Source: Microplitis mediator (lineage: Eukaryota > Arthropoda > Insecta > Hymenoptera > Braconidae). Taken from it: 64,000 nt of DNA. Made by a program: the position numbers and the translations under genes. The notes beneath the pieces were generated by a model. The model made no database searches and had not been told where the DNA came from. It saw nothing but the letters and a program-made list of their open reading frames with translations. Shown here in pieces: positions 37,797 to 48,179 of the stretch (position 1 is the stretch's first letter; each line of letters starts with the position of its first letter). The stretch covers positions 21,392,781 through 21,456,780 of the forward strand of contig NC_079977.1 in the NCBI RefSeq assembly GCF_029852145.1. Reading direction: 5' to 3'.

Positions 37797-38817
37797 CACT
37801 ACGGTGATTCAAAAAATAACAAATTTTTTTTTTTCTCGAAAACGGGTTCAAAAGTTTCAATAAGATAAAAAAAGACGCTTGGGAAAATTAGAGCTCTTAG
37901 TATTAACATTAAGAAGTTCCATCGCACTTTTATATTTTCCATAAGAATAACATGGAAAAAAATTTTTTTTCGTCTTCTGATTTTTATAAGTAGCTAACGA
38001 TGCGTCATAGGAATAATTGGCAGGCATATTTGTGTAGGTAATTGAATGCTCTACAAAAAAAGTATCTTATCATTTTTTGATAAATCTATTTGTTCAAAAG
38101 TTATTTGAGGTTGAAGTCGAATTCATATTAAATTTTGAGATCTTTTTACTTTTCCGGCGAAACTATCAGACCTATTACAAAATATTATTAGACCTTTTTT
38201 GTAGACAATTTTATTCCCTAGAAGTTACTTCGAATAAAGTTTTTTCGAATTCCGCATTGGTTTCTAGTTATTTTAATTTTAATGTCAGGCTCATAAAAAA
38301 AATAGTCTTCTGATCGATTTTAAGAGCTTGACATTAAAATTAAAATAACTAGAAAACAATGCGGAATTCGAAAAAACTTTATTGGAAATAACTTCTAGGG
38401 AATAAAATTGCCCCCAAAAAAGTCCGATGATATTTTGTCATAGGTCTGATAGTTTCACCGGAAAAGTAAAAAGATCTCAAAATTTAATTTGAATTCGACT
38501 TCAACCTCAAATAACTTTTGAACAAATAGATTTATCAAAAAATGATAAGAAACTTTTTTTGTAGAGCATTCAATTCCCTACAAATATATGCCTGCCAATT
38601 ATTCCTATGCCGCATCGTTAGCTACTTATAAAAATCAGAAGACGTAAAAAGAATTTTTTCCATATTATTCTTATGGAAAATAGAAAAGTGCGATGAGGAA
38701 CCTCCTATTATTAATATTAAGAGCTCTAATTTTTACAGGCGTCTTTTTTTAACTAAATCAAACTTGAACCTGTTTCCGAGAAAAAGACAATTTGTTATTT
38801 TTTGAATCACCCTAGTG
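37797..38817. mobile_element. 1,021-bp palindromic TA-flanked element
   Basis: The left end CACTACGGTGATTCAAAAAA and right end TTTTTTGAATCACCCTAGTG are inverted. Complementarity continues almost to the centre near 38310, so the whole element is one long hairpin. TA lies immediately outside each end (37795-37796 and 38818-38819), as expected of Tc1/mariner-type insertion. Each arm carries two TTTTTTGTAG-type boxes. It has no transposase; the 78-codon frame is incidental. Confidence 0.85.
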
Positions 38818-39414
38818 TACACTGCAACCCACTACATACAGGTTGATGTAAGTGTCAAATTGCTTAGATATCTTGTAATTGATTATTGATTTGCGCATCA
38901 CCTCCAATCCTTGAGTAAGCCGGTTATCAACCGACAACCCTACCCCAATATCAAAGCAATACTACTAAGCATACATATCTTCATATGTATGTACATATAT
39001 CCATTATCTCTCTCCATACAAATATATATATCAAGAGAGAGAGAGAGAGAGAAAGAGAGATGTAGTAATAGTCTTTGAGTAGTTGGAACCGATAATCTGT
39101 AGACATACACATCCACATATATAGACGAGGATATTGGTTGGCTTAATAGCTATAATATATGACGTATTACATTCCTAGTTTGACATTTTCACAAACATGA
39201 CAACATTAATATTAAGCAAATTACGATGGCACTGTACAGTTTGTCAGTTTCTACTTTTGAATCCTAACTTACTATTCTGTCCCTCTTTTATATGCGGCTG
39301 AAGCCAGCTCATTACTTTACTCTACACTCTGCCTTATTTGCCCGCAATAGTGCAATCTAAGTGCGGCTGGAAAAATCTCAAACCGAATTTATTAGATCTC
39401 CCGATCGTTAGAGT
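38818..39414. other. unique stretch with (AG)n microsatellite
   Basis: An AG run lies near 39033-39060. No gene is recognised. Confidence 0.4.
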
Positions 39415-39488
39415 GGCGCCCAAGCCAGGATTCGAACCCTGGCCTGCGGAGTGTCATGTAGGAATCGAGCTCGCTTCGGTAGTGTCGG
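39415..39488 (-). repeat. tRNA-derived sequence
   Basis: The minus strand carries CCAGGGTTCGAATCCTGG, a T-arm-like hairpin with a B box, about 50 nt downstream of CTACCGAAGCGAGC. An acceptor stem is not evident, so it is a tRNA relic or SINE head. Confidence 0.5.
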
Positions 39489-39527
39489 TTATTCATTTGA
39501 GTGCCATTAGGATAGAAAGGAATATTA

Positions 39528-40626
39528 CCCGCATGAAAAAATTTCACATGTGAAAAAATCTACTTTAAAATATATGATTATAATGTGATATATTGCACAA
39601 TATATAAAATAATATTTACATTTTTGCCGTATTAATATATGATAATACTCTCTAAATATGAATTAGTGATTTTTCACTAATTTCAAGTGAATATTCACTA
39701 ATTGTCAATGCTACAATTGTACCACGCAGAATTAGTGAATATTCACTAAATGAACATGTGAATATTGGAATTCACTGATTTGATAAGTGAATATGAGAAT
39801 CCACTAAATTGAAAAGTGAATATGGGAATCCACTGATTTAATCGGTGAAAAAAAATATTATATTGCGAAAAAAAATATAAGACATTTGTAATTAGATCCG
39901 AAATGTGATTAATGTATTAGAATCATTACTTAGAGGAAGTATACATGATTTTGATTGATGAAAAAATCCCGGTGACTGCTGGGCTCGAACCTGCATCCTT
40001 CCGATTCAAAGTCTTTGATGCTATCCACTGCGCTGGCCTACGCATGTGATCGTGTGAGTGTAAATAGTATATTCGTTATGATACCAAACAATAACTAATG
40101 AAGAAATAAAAAATCCGTGATGTTATGATTGACGTACTCTTCATATAAATATATTATTGTTCTGTACTTCTATTTTTTTTTATTTTGAAAGTTTTTTATT
40201 AAAATTTTTAAAAATAGCACCATAATTATTAATTATATTTATATCTAGTAAAATATTTAATTATTTGCTAGTTAAAGTTACTAGTGAAATTGTGAAATTC
40301 ATAAATTAAGAAGTGAATAACAGTTGCACTTGTAGAAATTATGAGAATATCGCTAGTCCAGTAGTGAAAATCACTAATTTGCTAGTGAAAATTATAGTAC
40401 TAAATTTATTAGTGAGAATTCACTAATTTGTTATTTAAATGTACTGATTACGAAGTGAATACTGCTTCACTAAAGTAATTAATGAAATTTCCACTAATTC
40501 ATATTTAGAGAGTGTAAAAAACATATATTCATAAATATATATATTTTTGCCGCCATATATTTATCACATATTCACCATATATATTTTTATATATTTTTAA
40601 CAATATATATAGCTTTTCCATGCGGG
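39528..40626. mobile_element. 1.1-kb TA-flanked composite fold-back element
   Basis: The outer ends are CCCGCATGAAAAA and its inverted partner TTTTCCATGCGGG, with TA on both sides. Inside lies a perfect 22-bp inverted repeat at 39647-39668 and 40492-40513 (starts ACTCTCTAAATATG). Just inside that are clusters of AGTGAATATTCACTAATT-type palindromic words on both flanks (39660-39850 and 40270-40510). A tRNA-like sequence sits in the middle. It looks like one element nested in another, or one with layered ends. Confidence 0.75.
39968..40042 (-). repeat. tRNA-like sequence with a UUG-type anticodon loop
   Basis: On the minus strand the order is AGCGCAGTGGATAGC (A-box), GACTTTGAATC (loop with TTG at the anticodon position, as in tRNA-Gln), GCAGGTTCGAGCCC (B-box). 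The order and spacing are tRNA-like, but the acceptor ends do not pair well. It lies inside the composite element, so a tRNA-derived module or pseudogene is the best call. Confidence 0.6.
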
Positions 40627-40654
40627 TATCGGCAGTAGAAAATGAAAAGAAAAA

Positions 40655-40720
40655 AAAATTGCAATGAGTTGGGATCGAACCTCGAACCTTTTGTGGTCTA
40701 GACGGTAGTTCTGATTATAA
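40655..40720 (-). repeat. weak tRNA-like sequence
   Basis: Minus strand: GAGGTTCGATCCCAACTC gives a B-box, with CTACCGTCTAGACCACAAAA upstream. It lies just outside the TA-flanked element. There is no convincing cloverleaf. Confidence 0.4.
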
Positions 40721-40844
40721 AATTAACAGACATATTTATGAGGGTTTCCCAGACAATTTGCCCGTTTTTTTTTTTTCTGAATGGAAACTCTTATTATATT
40801 TATTCAAATTAAATAATTAGTAATTTTTAAATTAATGACAATTA

Positions 40845-41215
40845 GGAATGGGCGATATCTATCGATATTTCAACTATCGACGTTACAATATCAATGTTTT
40901 CTTTCGATTAGAAATGGGAGATATTTCAACTATCGATGTTTTTTTTCAAAAATATCGATGTTTTCTATCGATATTTTTTGGACACGATATATCGATACTC
41001 GATAATAACAAACTAAAACTATCGATGTTACAATATCGATGTTTTCTTTCGATTAGGAATAGGAGATATCTGTCGATATTTCAATTATCGATGTTTTTTT
41101 TCTAAAATATCGATGTTTTCTATCGATATTTTTTGGACACGATATATCGATACTCGATAATAACAAACTAAAACTATCGATGTTACGATATCGACTTTTT
41201 TTTTTTCAATATCGG
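40845..41215. repeat. 145-bp direct repeats rich in ATCGAT
   Basis: CTTTCGATTAG(A/G)AAT begins near 40901 and 41046, giving two near-identical 145-bp units with ACACGATATATCGATACTCG and AATAACAAACTAAAACTATC. ATCGATGTTTT-type words fill the unit. It belongs with the other ATCGAT islands but is tandem. Confidence 0.8.
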
Positions 41216-41804
41216 CCATCCTTAATGACAATATTTAGTTCTGTGAGATAAATTTAACAATCATTACATTTACGAAGGAAAAATATTTTATTCGAAACTT
41301 GTCTCTATCTAGATTATCACGTTATCATCCATTGGCACCTCGATCCAAGTGCCTTAGACACAACCGCATGGTATTTCGCCTCATTCCATTCCATCCCTCC
41401 GGGTCCTCCTTCATCACAACCCTCGCCATCTTCTCAGACTACTACAACTACTGACATTACTACAAGTGATACTAGTGCTAGTACAGGGGCTTAATTACCA
41501 CCTCGGGATACTGACACCCGTATCGACCTTGTGCCACCATAACTATCACTACCGCCCCCTACACACATTAGCCCCCGGGAATTCGATAAATCCAATTAGA
41601 ACCACCTGCCACCTTCGCTTGTCTTCTGTAATCGACTAGATGACGCACCGACACTTCTTGTGCAACTTTTTTTTATATTATTTTCATCAATTTGACCCTC
41701 GAAGACCACTAGACAGCTTGTTATTTATGTTCACGGCAGTTACAATATACAGCCATTTGTAATTACCGAAACAAAATGGCGGCCGATTGGATTTTTGGGG
41801 ATTA
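41216..41804. other. GC-richer unique stretch
   Basis: 41320-41640 is GC-richer than most of the window, with ACTACTACAACTACTGACAT-type trinucleotide sequence. No frame or family is recognised. Confidence 0.35.
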
Positions 41805-42065
41805 TTCAGTAATTATTTGAAATAATTATACATCATTGGTACTTTTTTTAACGGAAATTCAATTCTCTACAAATTTGGTCCTTACAAAATTTACGATAAA
41901 TTTGATAGTTTACAAATTATGCGAAATCTTGAAAAATGACTACATGGCCGTAACTTGTAAACCGGCAGATTTACCGCAACTTTTGTAAGGACCAAAGTTG
42001 TGGAGAGTTAAATTTCCGTTGGAACGAGTACCAACAAGGAATAATTATCTTAAATAATTACTGAG
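41805..42065. repeat. 260-bp inverted repeat with palindromic boxes
   Basis: The arms 41809-41905 and 41980-42063 are inverted copies: AACGGAAATTCAATTCTCTA, CAAATTTGGTCCTTACAAAA on the left, and GTAAGGACCAAAGTTGTGGA, GAGTTAAATTTCCGTT on the right. The spacer is about 75 bp. It resembles a small fold-back element built from the box unit. Confidence 0.75.
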
Positions 42066-42389
42066 TTAACGGAAATGAATTATTAGGTACAAGTTAGTTT
42101 TAGTATTTTAGTCGCGTATATTCAATAATTTCTATCAGCTTCGAGTATTTGGTTAAAAAAATAAAATAAAATAAATGCATTTCTAGCGAAAAAAACAGAA
42201 ACAGAAATAATGTAACGGAAGAAGCTGGTACAACCGGGTAACCGTGTCTGCAATAAATCTGTCAACAGTGTGAAATATGCATCCGGGAGTAAAAAAAGCA
42301 GAGCACGAACCCCCGATGCAATCAGGGCGCAAGTCTGGAACAAATGTACCCCGCCGGTAGGCAAGTGTCGGTCGTTATCGGAAAATAGT
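42066..42389. other. short stretch with a possible tRNA relic
   Basis: GAACCCCCGATGCAATCAGG near 42304 (minus strand GGGGGTTCGTGC) resembles a decayed B-box. The minus-strand 80-codon frame over it has no recognisable features. Confidence 0.3.
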
Positions 42390-43005
42390 TTCTGTGGCCT
42401 TTCAATCTCTCTCTCCTTTTTCCTCTTTCCATGAGCCTTTATTTTTTTAAACCCTCTCGTATTTACCGTCTCACTTTGAATTCTAACTACTATATCTTCG
42501 CATTGTCTGTCTGTACGTCCTTAGTTTTTCTTATTTTTCTTTTAAAACGACGTACCAACAAATGACGATCGACATTTCCATGAATTTCCTTCCTGAATTT
42601 ACGTTCTTACTTTTATTTACAATCGACAAAATAATTTACTCGGTGATTTTTAATTAAAATAAAATTATCAAGATTCAAATGTCCGTAACTCGGGTAGGAA
42701 TTGCACTATCGACATTCAAAGAGTGTCAATTTAAAGCTTATATTCTCTGGTTTAATGTAAATTTTGTTGTTTTAATGTGAGTCGAAATCCGGCAAAGTTA
42801 CGAGGTAATTAATTTCAGTTTGCCGCACTAGCCTTCGGCTTCGGAAAACAACAAAAATTAAAACGGCTGTAACTTGGGTTCAAATTGTCGTAGGAACTTC
42901 TAAAAAATGTCATTTTGAAGCTTGAAGACTCTACTTCAAGATTCACTCACTTATTTTTATGTCGAAAATTCACCTTCAAAGTTACGGGTCGTAAAAACCA
43001 TAATT
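42390..43005 (-). repeat. ~640-bp dispersed repeat, copy 3 (inverted)
   Basis: Reverse complement of 35640-36240, from GTGGCCTTTCAATCTC at the left to CAAAGTTACGGGTCGTAAAA at the right, with high identity including CGCACTAGCCTTCGGCTTCG. It and the copies at 35.6-36.6 kb form a large inverted pair about 6 kb apart that encloses the SINE and both TA-flanked elements. Confidence 0.85.
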
Positions 43006-43717
43006 TTTGTTTACTTTGGATTATTACTTTTAGTTTTAATACTGCAGACTTATTTTTGAACAAACTATTTGAAAAATTTTCATTTTCGCTGTTGCAAAGT
43101 TTACATCATGCTTTGAAATTAATTTTTTCAATCGTTGATACGATATTTTTAACAAAAATTGCATTCGTTTTAATTAAAAAAATTTTAGTATTTATTTTAA
43201 TGGCTAAACTTAAATAAAATATATTCTCTATTATATTTATTATCATTGTGGTTATTATAATAAAAGTATAATTTAATGTTTAGTATAATAAAAGTATACG
43301 AATAAAATAAAATAAAAATCCAATTCCTTTGTCAGAATTTTTTTTCATTTGATTGTGACGTAGATGAAATATTCTAAAGAAAAAAAACGAGCTTTTTATA
43401 ATATATATACATATATATAAATTCATATGTATATTTTAAAAATAGAATACGATGAAAAAAAGCTACAAAGCTCAGCAGTAAGTCTTAAGCTTCGTTGTCT
43501 TTGTAAATTTATCTTTTTGCTCTGTTTTTTTTATCTCTTTTAAAATCTACGACACTCTTGTGACTGAAAAAAAAGACTTTTATAAATACGCAGCCTTATA
43601 ATAAATAAAAATGATATTTTTGAAAAATTATGGATATTCTTTATTTATGTAAATTTAGAAAAAAAAATATTAACGCATAAATATATGTTTATATGATATA
43701 TATATTTTTTGTTCCAG
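43006..43717 (+). other. putative intron upstream of the invadolysin-like exon
   Basis: AT-rich unique sequence ending in TATATTTTTTGTTCCAG, a good polypyrimidine tract and AG acceptor (43716-43717). The 100-codon frame at 42915-43217 starts in the dispersed repeat and has no protein features. Confidence 0.5.
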
Positions 43718-43818
43718 GTCGTACATGGTGTTCATATCGAACCAGCCCATGAAGTCAAAAAACGCAGTATTAATCAACCGCTAAGAATTTTATTATTTTA
43801 TGATGACAGTGTTTATAG
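43718..43818 (+). CDS. internal exon of a leishmanolysin-like (invadolysin, M8) metallopeptidase
   Basis: Read from GTC, this 101-nt exon gives 33 residues starting VVHGVHIEPAHEV, then KKRSINQPLRI, then LLFYDDSVY, plus two bases of the next codon. The KRS..QPLRI...YD.SVY pattern is what I recall of the N-terminal, pre-catalytic part of animal leishmanolysin-like zinc peptidases. These are HEXXH enzymes linked to cell migration, lipid-droplet localisation and mitosis in flies. The match is from memory and unchecked. A TTTTTTGTTCCAG acceptor precedes it and AG|GCAAGT follows, so the intron downstream is probably GC-AG with phase 2. The frame hits TAA at 43829, consistent with splicing. The catalytic HEXXH exon and signal-peptide exon were not found. 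An alternative donor (CAA|GTTTTT, 43823) would add two residues. An isolated pseudogenic exon cannot be excluded. Confidence 0.62.
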
Positions 43819-44170
43819 GCAAGTTTTTTAATTTATTAAATCTATGTGTGCACATATCTTTATCTTACAATCTAATTAATGCGTCATACGATAAAAATAA
43901 ACAAAATGTTAAATAATAGTGATGAGGCTCAAGGACTTAGTCAACTTATTTCAATTACTGATTCACATGCGACAACGCGATTACATTCCAACATTCTTTT
44001 TGGGTTATCAAAGTTCCTCAATAATATTAACATACTGAGTACACAACAAAAGACATGCTACGTATTTTAATTAAAATACCTGTTTAAATCTTTTTTTTTT
44101 TTACTTCGATAATCATTTTCTACTTGTTTTTAAATTAAAATTAAGGTATAAGTTATGGAGATTGGTAAAT
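43819..44170 (+). other. putative intron start (GC donor) and unique sequence
   Basis: GCAAGT at 43819-43824 fits the consensus for GC-AG introns, where a strong AG|GCAAGT is typical. The 63-codon frame at 43879-44070 has no splice or family support. Confidence 0.45.
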
Positions 44171-45350
44171 CTTGATAAAGATCGTTTTGTAGATTTCCTA
44201 TAAAATTTCCTATAAAAAAGGTTTTATTGCATTTTAATGTAAAACGTGTCCTTAATCTGTAAAAAAATACTTGAATAAAATAATTATATATGTTTTAAAA
44301 ATTGCACAATCTAATTTTGATTATCTTAGAATTTGAATTCCAAGAAAAGTTACAAGAATTCATTGATAAGGTCAAGGACCAATCTTGTAGGAAATTTAAT
44401 TTCCTATAAAAAAGGTCTCTTTGCATTTTAAAGTAAAACGCACCCTTAAGCTGTAAAAGTTATTAAAACTAATCAAAAATCAATTTTTTTTGAAAAAAAA
44501 TACGACCTAATTTTGATTTATCTTGAAATTTGATTTCCAAGAAAAGTTACAAGAATTCATTAATAAGGTCAAGGACCAATCTTGTAGGAAATTTAATTTT
44601 CTATAAAAAAGGTCTCATTGCATTCTAACGTAGAACGCACCCTTAAGCTGTAAAAGTTATTAAAATTAAACAAAAATCAAATTCTTTTGAAAAAAATACG
44701 ACCTAATTTTGATTTATCTTCAAATTTGATTTCCAAGAAAAGTTACAAGAATTCATTAATAAGGTCAAGAACCAATCTTGTAGGAAATTTAATTTTCTAT
44801 AAAAAAGGTCTCATTGCATTCTAACGTAGAACGCACCCTTAAGCTGTAAAAGTTATTAAAATTAAACAAAAATGAAATTTTTTTGAAAAAAATACGACCT
44901 AATTTGATTTCTCTTCAAATTTGATTTCCAAGAAAAGTTACTAGAATTCATTGATAAGGTCAAGGACCAATCTTTTAGAAAATTGAATTTTCTGTAAAAA
45001 AGGTTTCTTTGCATTTTAATGTAGAATGCGCCCTTAAGCTGTAAAAGTTATTTAAATAAAATAAAAATACATTTTTTCGAAAAAAAAGCACAATCTAATT
45101 TTGATTTATCGTTAAATTTGAATTCTAAGAAAAGTAACAAGATTTTATTAATAAGGTCAAGAGCCAATCTTATAGGAAACAAAATTTTTTACGAAAAAGT
45201 ATTCTATACATTTATTCATCCGCCCAATGTTTAATCAACAAAATTAATTTGTTTAAAATAGTCCAATCTAATTTAGATTCGTCTTAATTTAAATTGCAGC
45301 AAAATTTATGGAAATGCCTCCAAGCCAAGGACCTTTTTCATACATAAGAT
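44170..45350 (+). repeat. 196-bp box array, GGTCAAGGACC family, six units
   Basis: GGTCAAGGACCAATCTTGTA recurs with its GTCAAG at 44371, 44568, 44764, 44959 and 45155, spacing 195-197 bp, with a partial first unit near 44183. Each unit has TCCAAGAAAAGTTACAAGAA before and GGAAATTTAATTTCCTATAA, AAAAGGTCT after, then CGCACCCTTAAGCTGTAAAA. This lies in the putative intron just downstream of the exon. Confidence 0.92.
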
Positions 45351-46490
45351 ATACATATATAACTAACAATCTAGTCAATTTATCTAACGATGAATAATAA
45401 AGTGTACAAAATAGGAAAAGAGAGAGAGAGAGAGACATCGAAATTCTTGAGTTAGTCGAGCAGTTAATAGCAAGTATGCAAAGTTACACACAAAGTTTAA
45501 GGTTACCTTTACTAGAGTTTCGTTGTAGTGAGATTCCTCAGAGGGTTTTCGAACTACTGATACATGAAACACAAGACATAGACGAGATACTGAGATGAAC
45601 AAGTAGGACAAGAGCTCTCTCTCTCTTTACTTCCTCTCTTCCCCTCTCTCTCTTCCCTCCTTCAATTCCTCTTTCTCTAAGACTCGATTACTCTCCTAAA
45701 ACTCTCTTGCTCTAGAAGTTCACTTACGCTTACTCATTGTATTGCTAGACTGTTTGGCGTTACAGAGATGGAACTTGATGTGTTTAAACTTTGTCTATTG
45801 TATGCACACGAGAATCCTCAATTCAAAACTCTACTCATGTCATTTGCCTTACGCTGATATGCTCTTTTAACTAATTTGTTTATTTTTAATTGTTTTTTTA
45901 AAAGACAACTGTGATGAAGTTATCTAACTAATAATTGAATTTTTTATTTTTAACTTAATTTCAGTTGACTCAATAAAACTGAGTAAGGAAATAACCGGAG
46001 ATAGAAAAATATATTTAGTGCTTCTAGCAATAAAGTGTCATATCGGAAATAGCTTTCAACTCTTCAAAGATAGATATATATATATTTATATGGAAGCCTG
46101 ACGTCATTTGAAGGAGTTTGAAGTCGTAGTAGTTACTGTTATATATGAAACCACTTCTTGACACTTTTATATGAATTCGATTGGAAAGGAATAGATTCTA
46201 TATAGAAAAAAATAGATATATCAAGATAAGTTTCATGTTTTTTGGAACAAGATAATTAAATTTAAAGTTTTATTCTGCTTGAATGATTTTTAGAAATTAA
46301 ATATGAGGTTGGAATAATTCCTTAAGAAGGATACTTCCGAGAGGAAATTGAATTCGCTACTACACATCAAGTTCTTTCCAATTTTCTGTAACGACAACTT
46401 TTATCGTGATGTAAATTGATAGGGTTCAAAGAAGTTCAATCATTTTATGTAGTTATTTTTTTAATATTTGTTTTGAAGGTTAAGTATTGA
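45351..46490. other. mostly unique stretch with CT/GA-rich tracts
   Basis: (GA)n lies at 45419-45435 and CT-rich sequence at 45610-45690. A degenerate box occurs near 46330-46370. The minus-strand frame at 45384-45611 includes the simple tracts and is unconvincing. Confidence 0.4.
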
Positions 46491-46995
46491 TTTTAGGGAG
46501 AAATGTATAGAATACTTTTTTGCGAGGAATTCAGTTTCTTATAAATATGGTCCTTGACCTTATCAATGAATCTCTACAACTTTTCTTGGAATTTCAATTT
46601 TAGATAAAGTCAATATAAGATTTCTCTATTTTCTAAAAAATTTACATTCATTTTAGTTGAATAACTTTTATGGATTAAGGATTGATTTTACGTTAAAAAG
46701 CAATGAGTTCTTTTTTTTAGGAAATTTAATTTCCTATAAAAATGGTCCTTGACCTTATCAATGAATCTCTACAACTTTTCTTGGAATTTCAATTTTAAAT
46801 AAGTCACTAGAATTCTTAATTTTCTAAAAAACATATTGAATTTATTTAAATAACTTTTATGGATTAAGGATTGATTTTTCGTTAAAAAGCAATGAGTCCT
46901 TTTTTGTAGGAAATTTAATTTCCTATAAAAGTGGTCCTTGACCTTATCAACGAATCTTGACAACTTTTCTTGGAATTCAAATTTTAATTTCATCA
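46490..46995 (-). repeat. ~192-bp box array, GGTCAAGGACC family (minus), three units
   Basis: GGTCCTTGACCTTATCAA(T/C)G begins near 46549, 46744 and 46933, preceded by TTTTTTGTAGGAAATTTAAT and TTCCTATAAAA. It is inverted relative to the array at 44170 only 1.1 kb away, so the pair could form a long hairpin. Confidence 0.9.
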
Positions 46996-48179
46996 TATCG
47001 GACATGACGTCTTCCAAAAACCGTTCATTCGATTAAAAAAATTGTCTTCCTCAAATGGATTAGTCTTCAAATTAATTAATCATCATTGAACAAACGACAG
47101 CCATCAAATTACACCATCTATTTATAATGTCCCAAATTATTCAGAGTATTGCTTGGATTTAATTTCCATAAACCACTAATTGGTGCCGTCACCTCATTAA
47201 AAAATAGTAACCAAGCTTAAAGGTGTAATAACAAAGAAAGTAGATACAAAATTTACTTTAGTCATCGACAAGGTGATACCGGATAACGTGGCGGCAAAAC
47301 ATTCCCGTTGGGTTGTTAGGTCGCGTCAGGAGTCCCGCCTTCTATTGCATAACCCAACAACAACTACCCCTACTTCTGTATACTACGGCTAGTGCACACA
47401 ACCCCTTTAACTACTCCCGTCTCTCCCTCACCCTTATCCTCAAACCCTTCCCTCCCTCTTCATCAACCACTACCACCCTGCGCTGGTTCCCGCGTCCCTA
47501 CCCCTTGACTGGTTTTCCAAACCCTCGAGCGAGCATCGCCCGTTCACAAAACCTCCCGGACAAACCCCACCGACAAACCCGTCAAACAACTCCCTAACAT
47601 CAGCTAAGCCAACGTCCGCAAGCTCCCGCGGGCAATCGCACGAGTAATTAAACTATTCTAGAGAGCAAACCACCACTAGCTTCTCTATCGTCCAACGGCA
47701 CCACTATTGCTTCTACTACGACTACTACTGCTCCTGCCGCTACTATTACTGCAACTATCACTAGCGAACTTCCCAATACTCGACTAAGTTGACCAATACA
47801 TTGTACATTCCTCGGTAGTATGTACACATGCACATATGTATATTTGTGACTAACTAAAACCACAGGAATCAGCCACTAGGCGACCGATTAATTGTATATA
47901 TATAGTATAGTTGCGACAATAGTGCCCCCTGACTAAAGCGTTGGTTAGCATGACCGATAAAATCTCACTCAGAACTGATTTTGTAACTTAAATAAAAAAC
48001 ACACATTCGTTTAATTTATAAAACTTTATTTAAATCGAGACGTATGTTTATTTTGATTTCTGAAGTATTGATTCAAAGCTTTTGAAGAGAAGCTTTGTAT
48101 TCATGTTTATTTTTTATCATAAAAATAATATTCTCTAAAATAGTATTTGCTTTTATTTTTAAGTAAAAACACGATAGAA
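46996..48179. other. unique stretch containing the most GC-rich patch
   Basis: 47280-47640 is clearly GC- and CpG-richer, with C-rich runs and the small inverted pair GTTGGGTTGTT/AACCCAACAACAAC. A 94-codon frame at 47313-47597 is Pro/Ser/Thr/Leu-rich with no family signature. The minus-strand frame at 47648-47863 is Val-rich over trinucleotide sequence. A promoter or unannotated first exon is possible but unproven. Confidence 0.35.

Noticed and set aside
37797..38817. CACTA-class (En/Spm) transposon
   Set aside because: The ends begin CACTA, but flanking TA dinucleotides and a full-length hairpin fit a Tc1/mariner-type miniature element better than a 3-bp target duplication.
39968..40042. 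Functional tRNA-Gln(UUG)
   Set aside because: A-box, TTG loop and B-box are present, but the acceptor ends do not pair and the sequence sits inside a mobile element.
44371..44390. FTZ-F1/ERR nuclear-receptor site in GGTCAAGGACC
   Set aside because: It departs from the YCAAGGYCR consensus at a key base, and the segment is simply part of a repeat unit.
47313..47597. 94-codon frame in the GC-rich patch
   Set aside because: Pro/Ser/Thr/Leu-rich composition as expected of C-rich non-coding sequence, no domain, no splice or promoter evidence.
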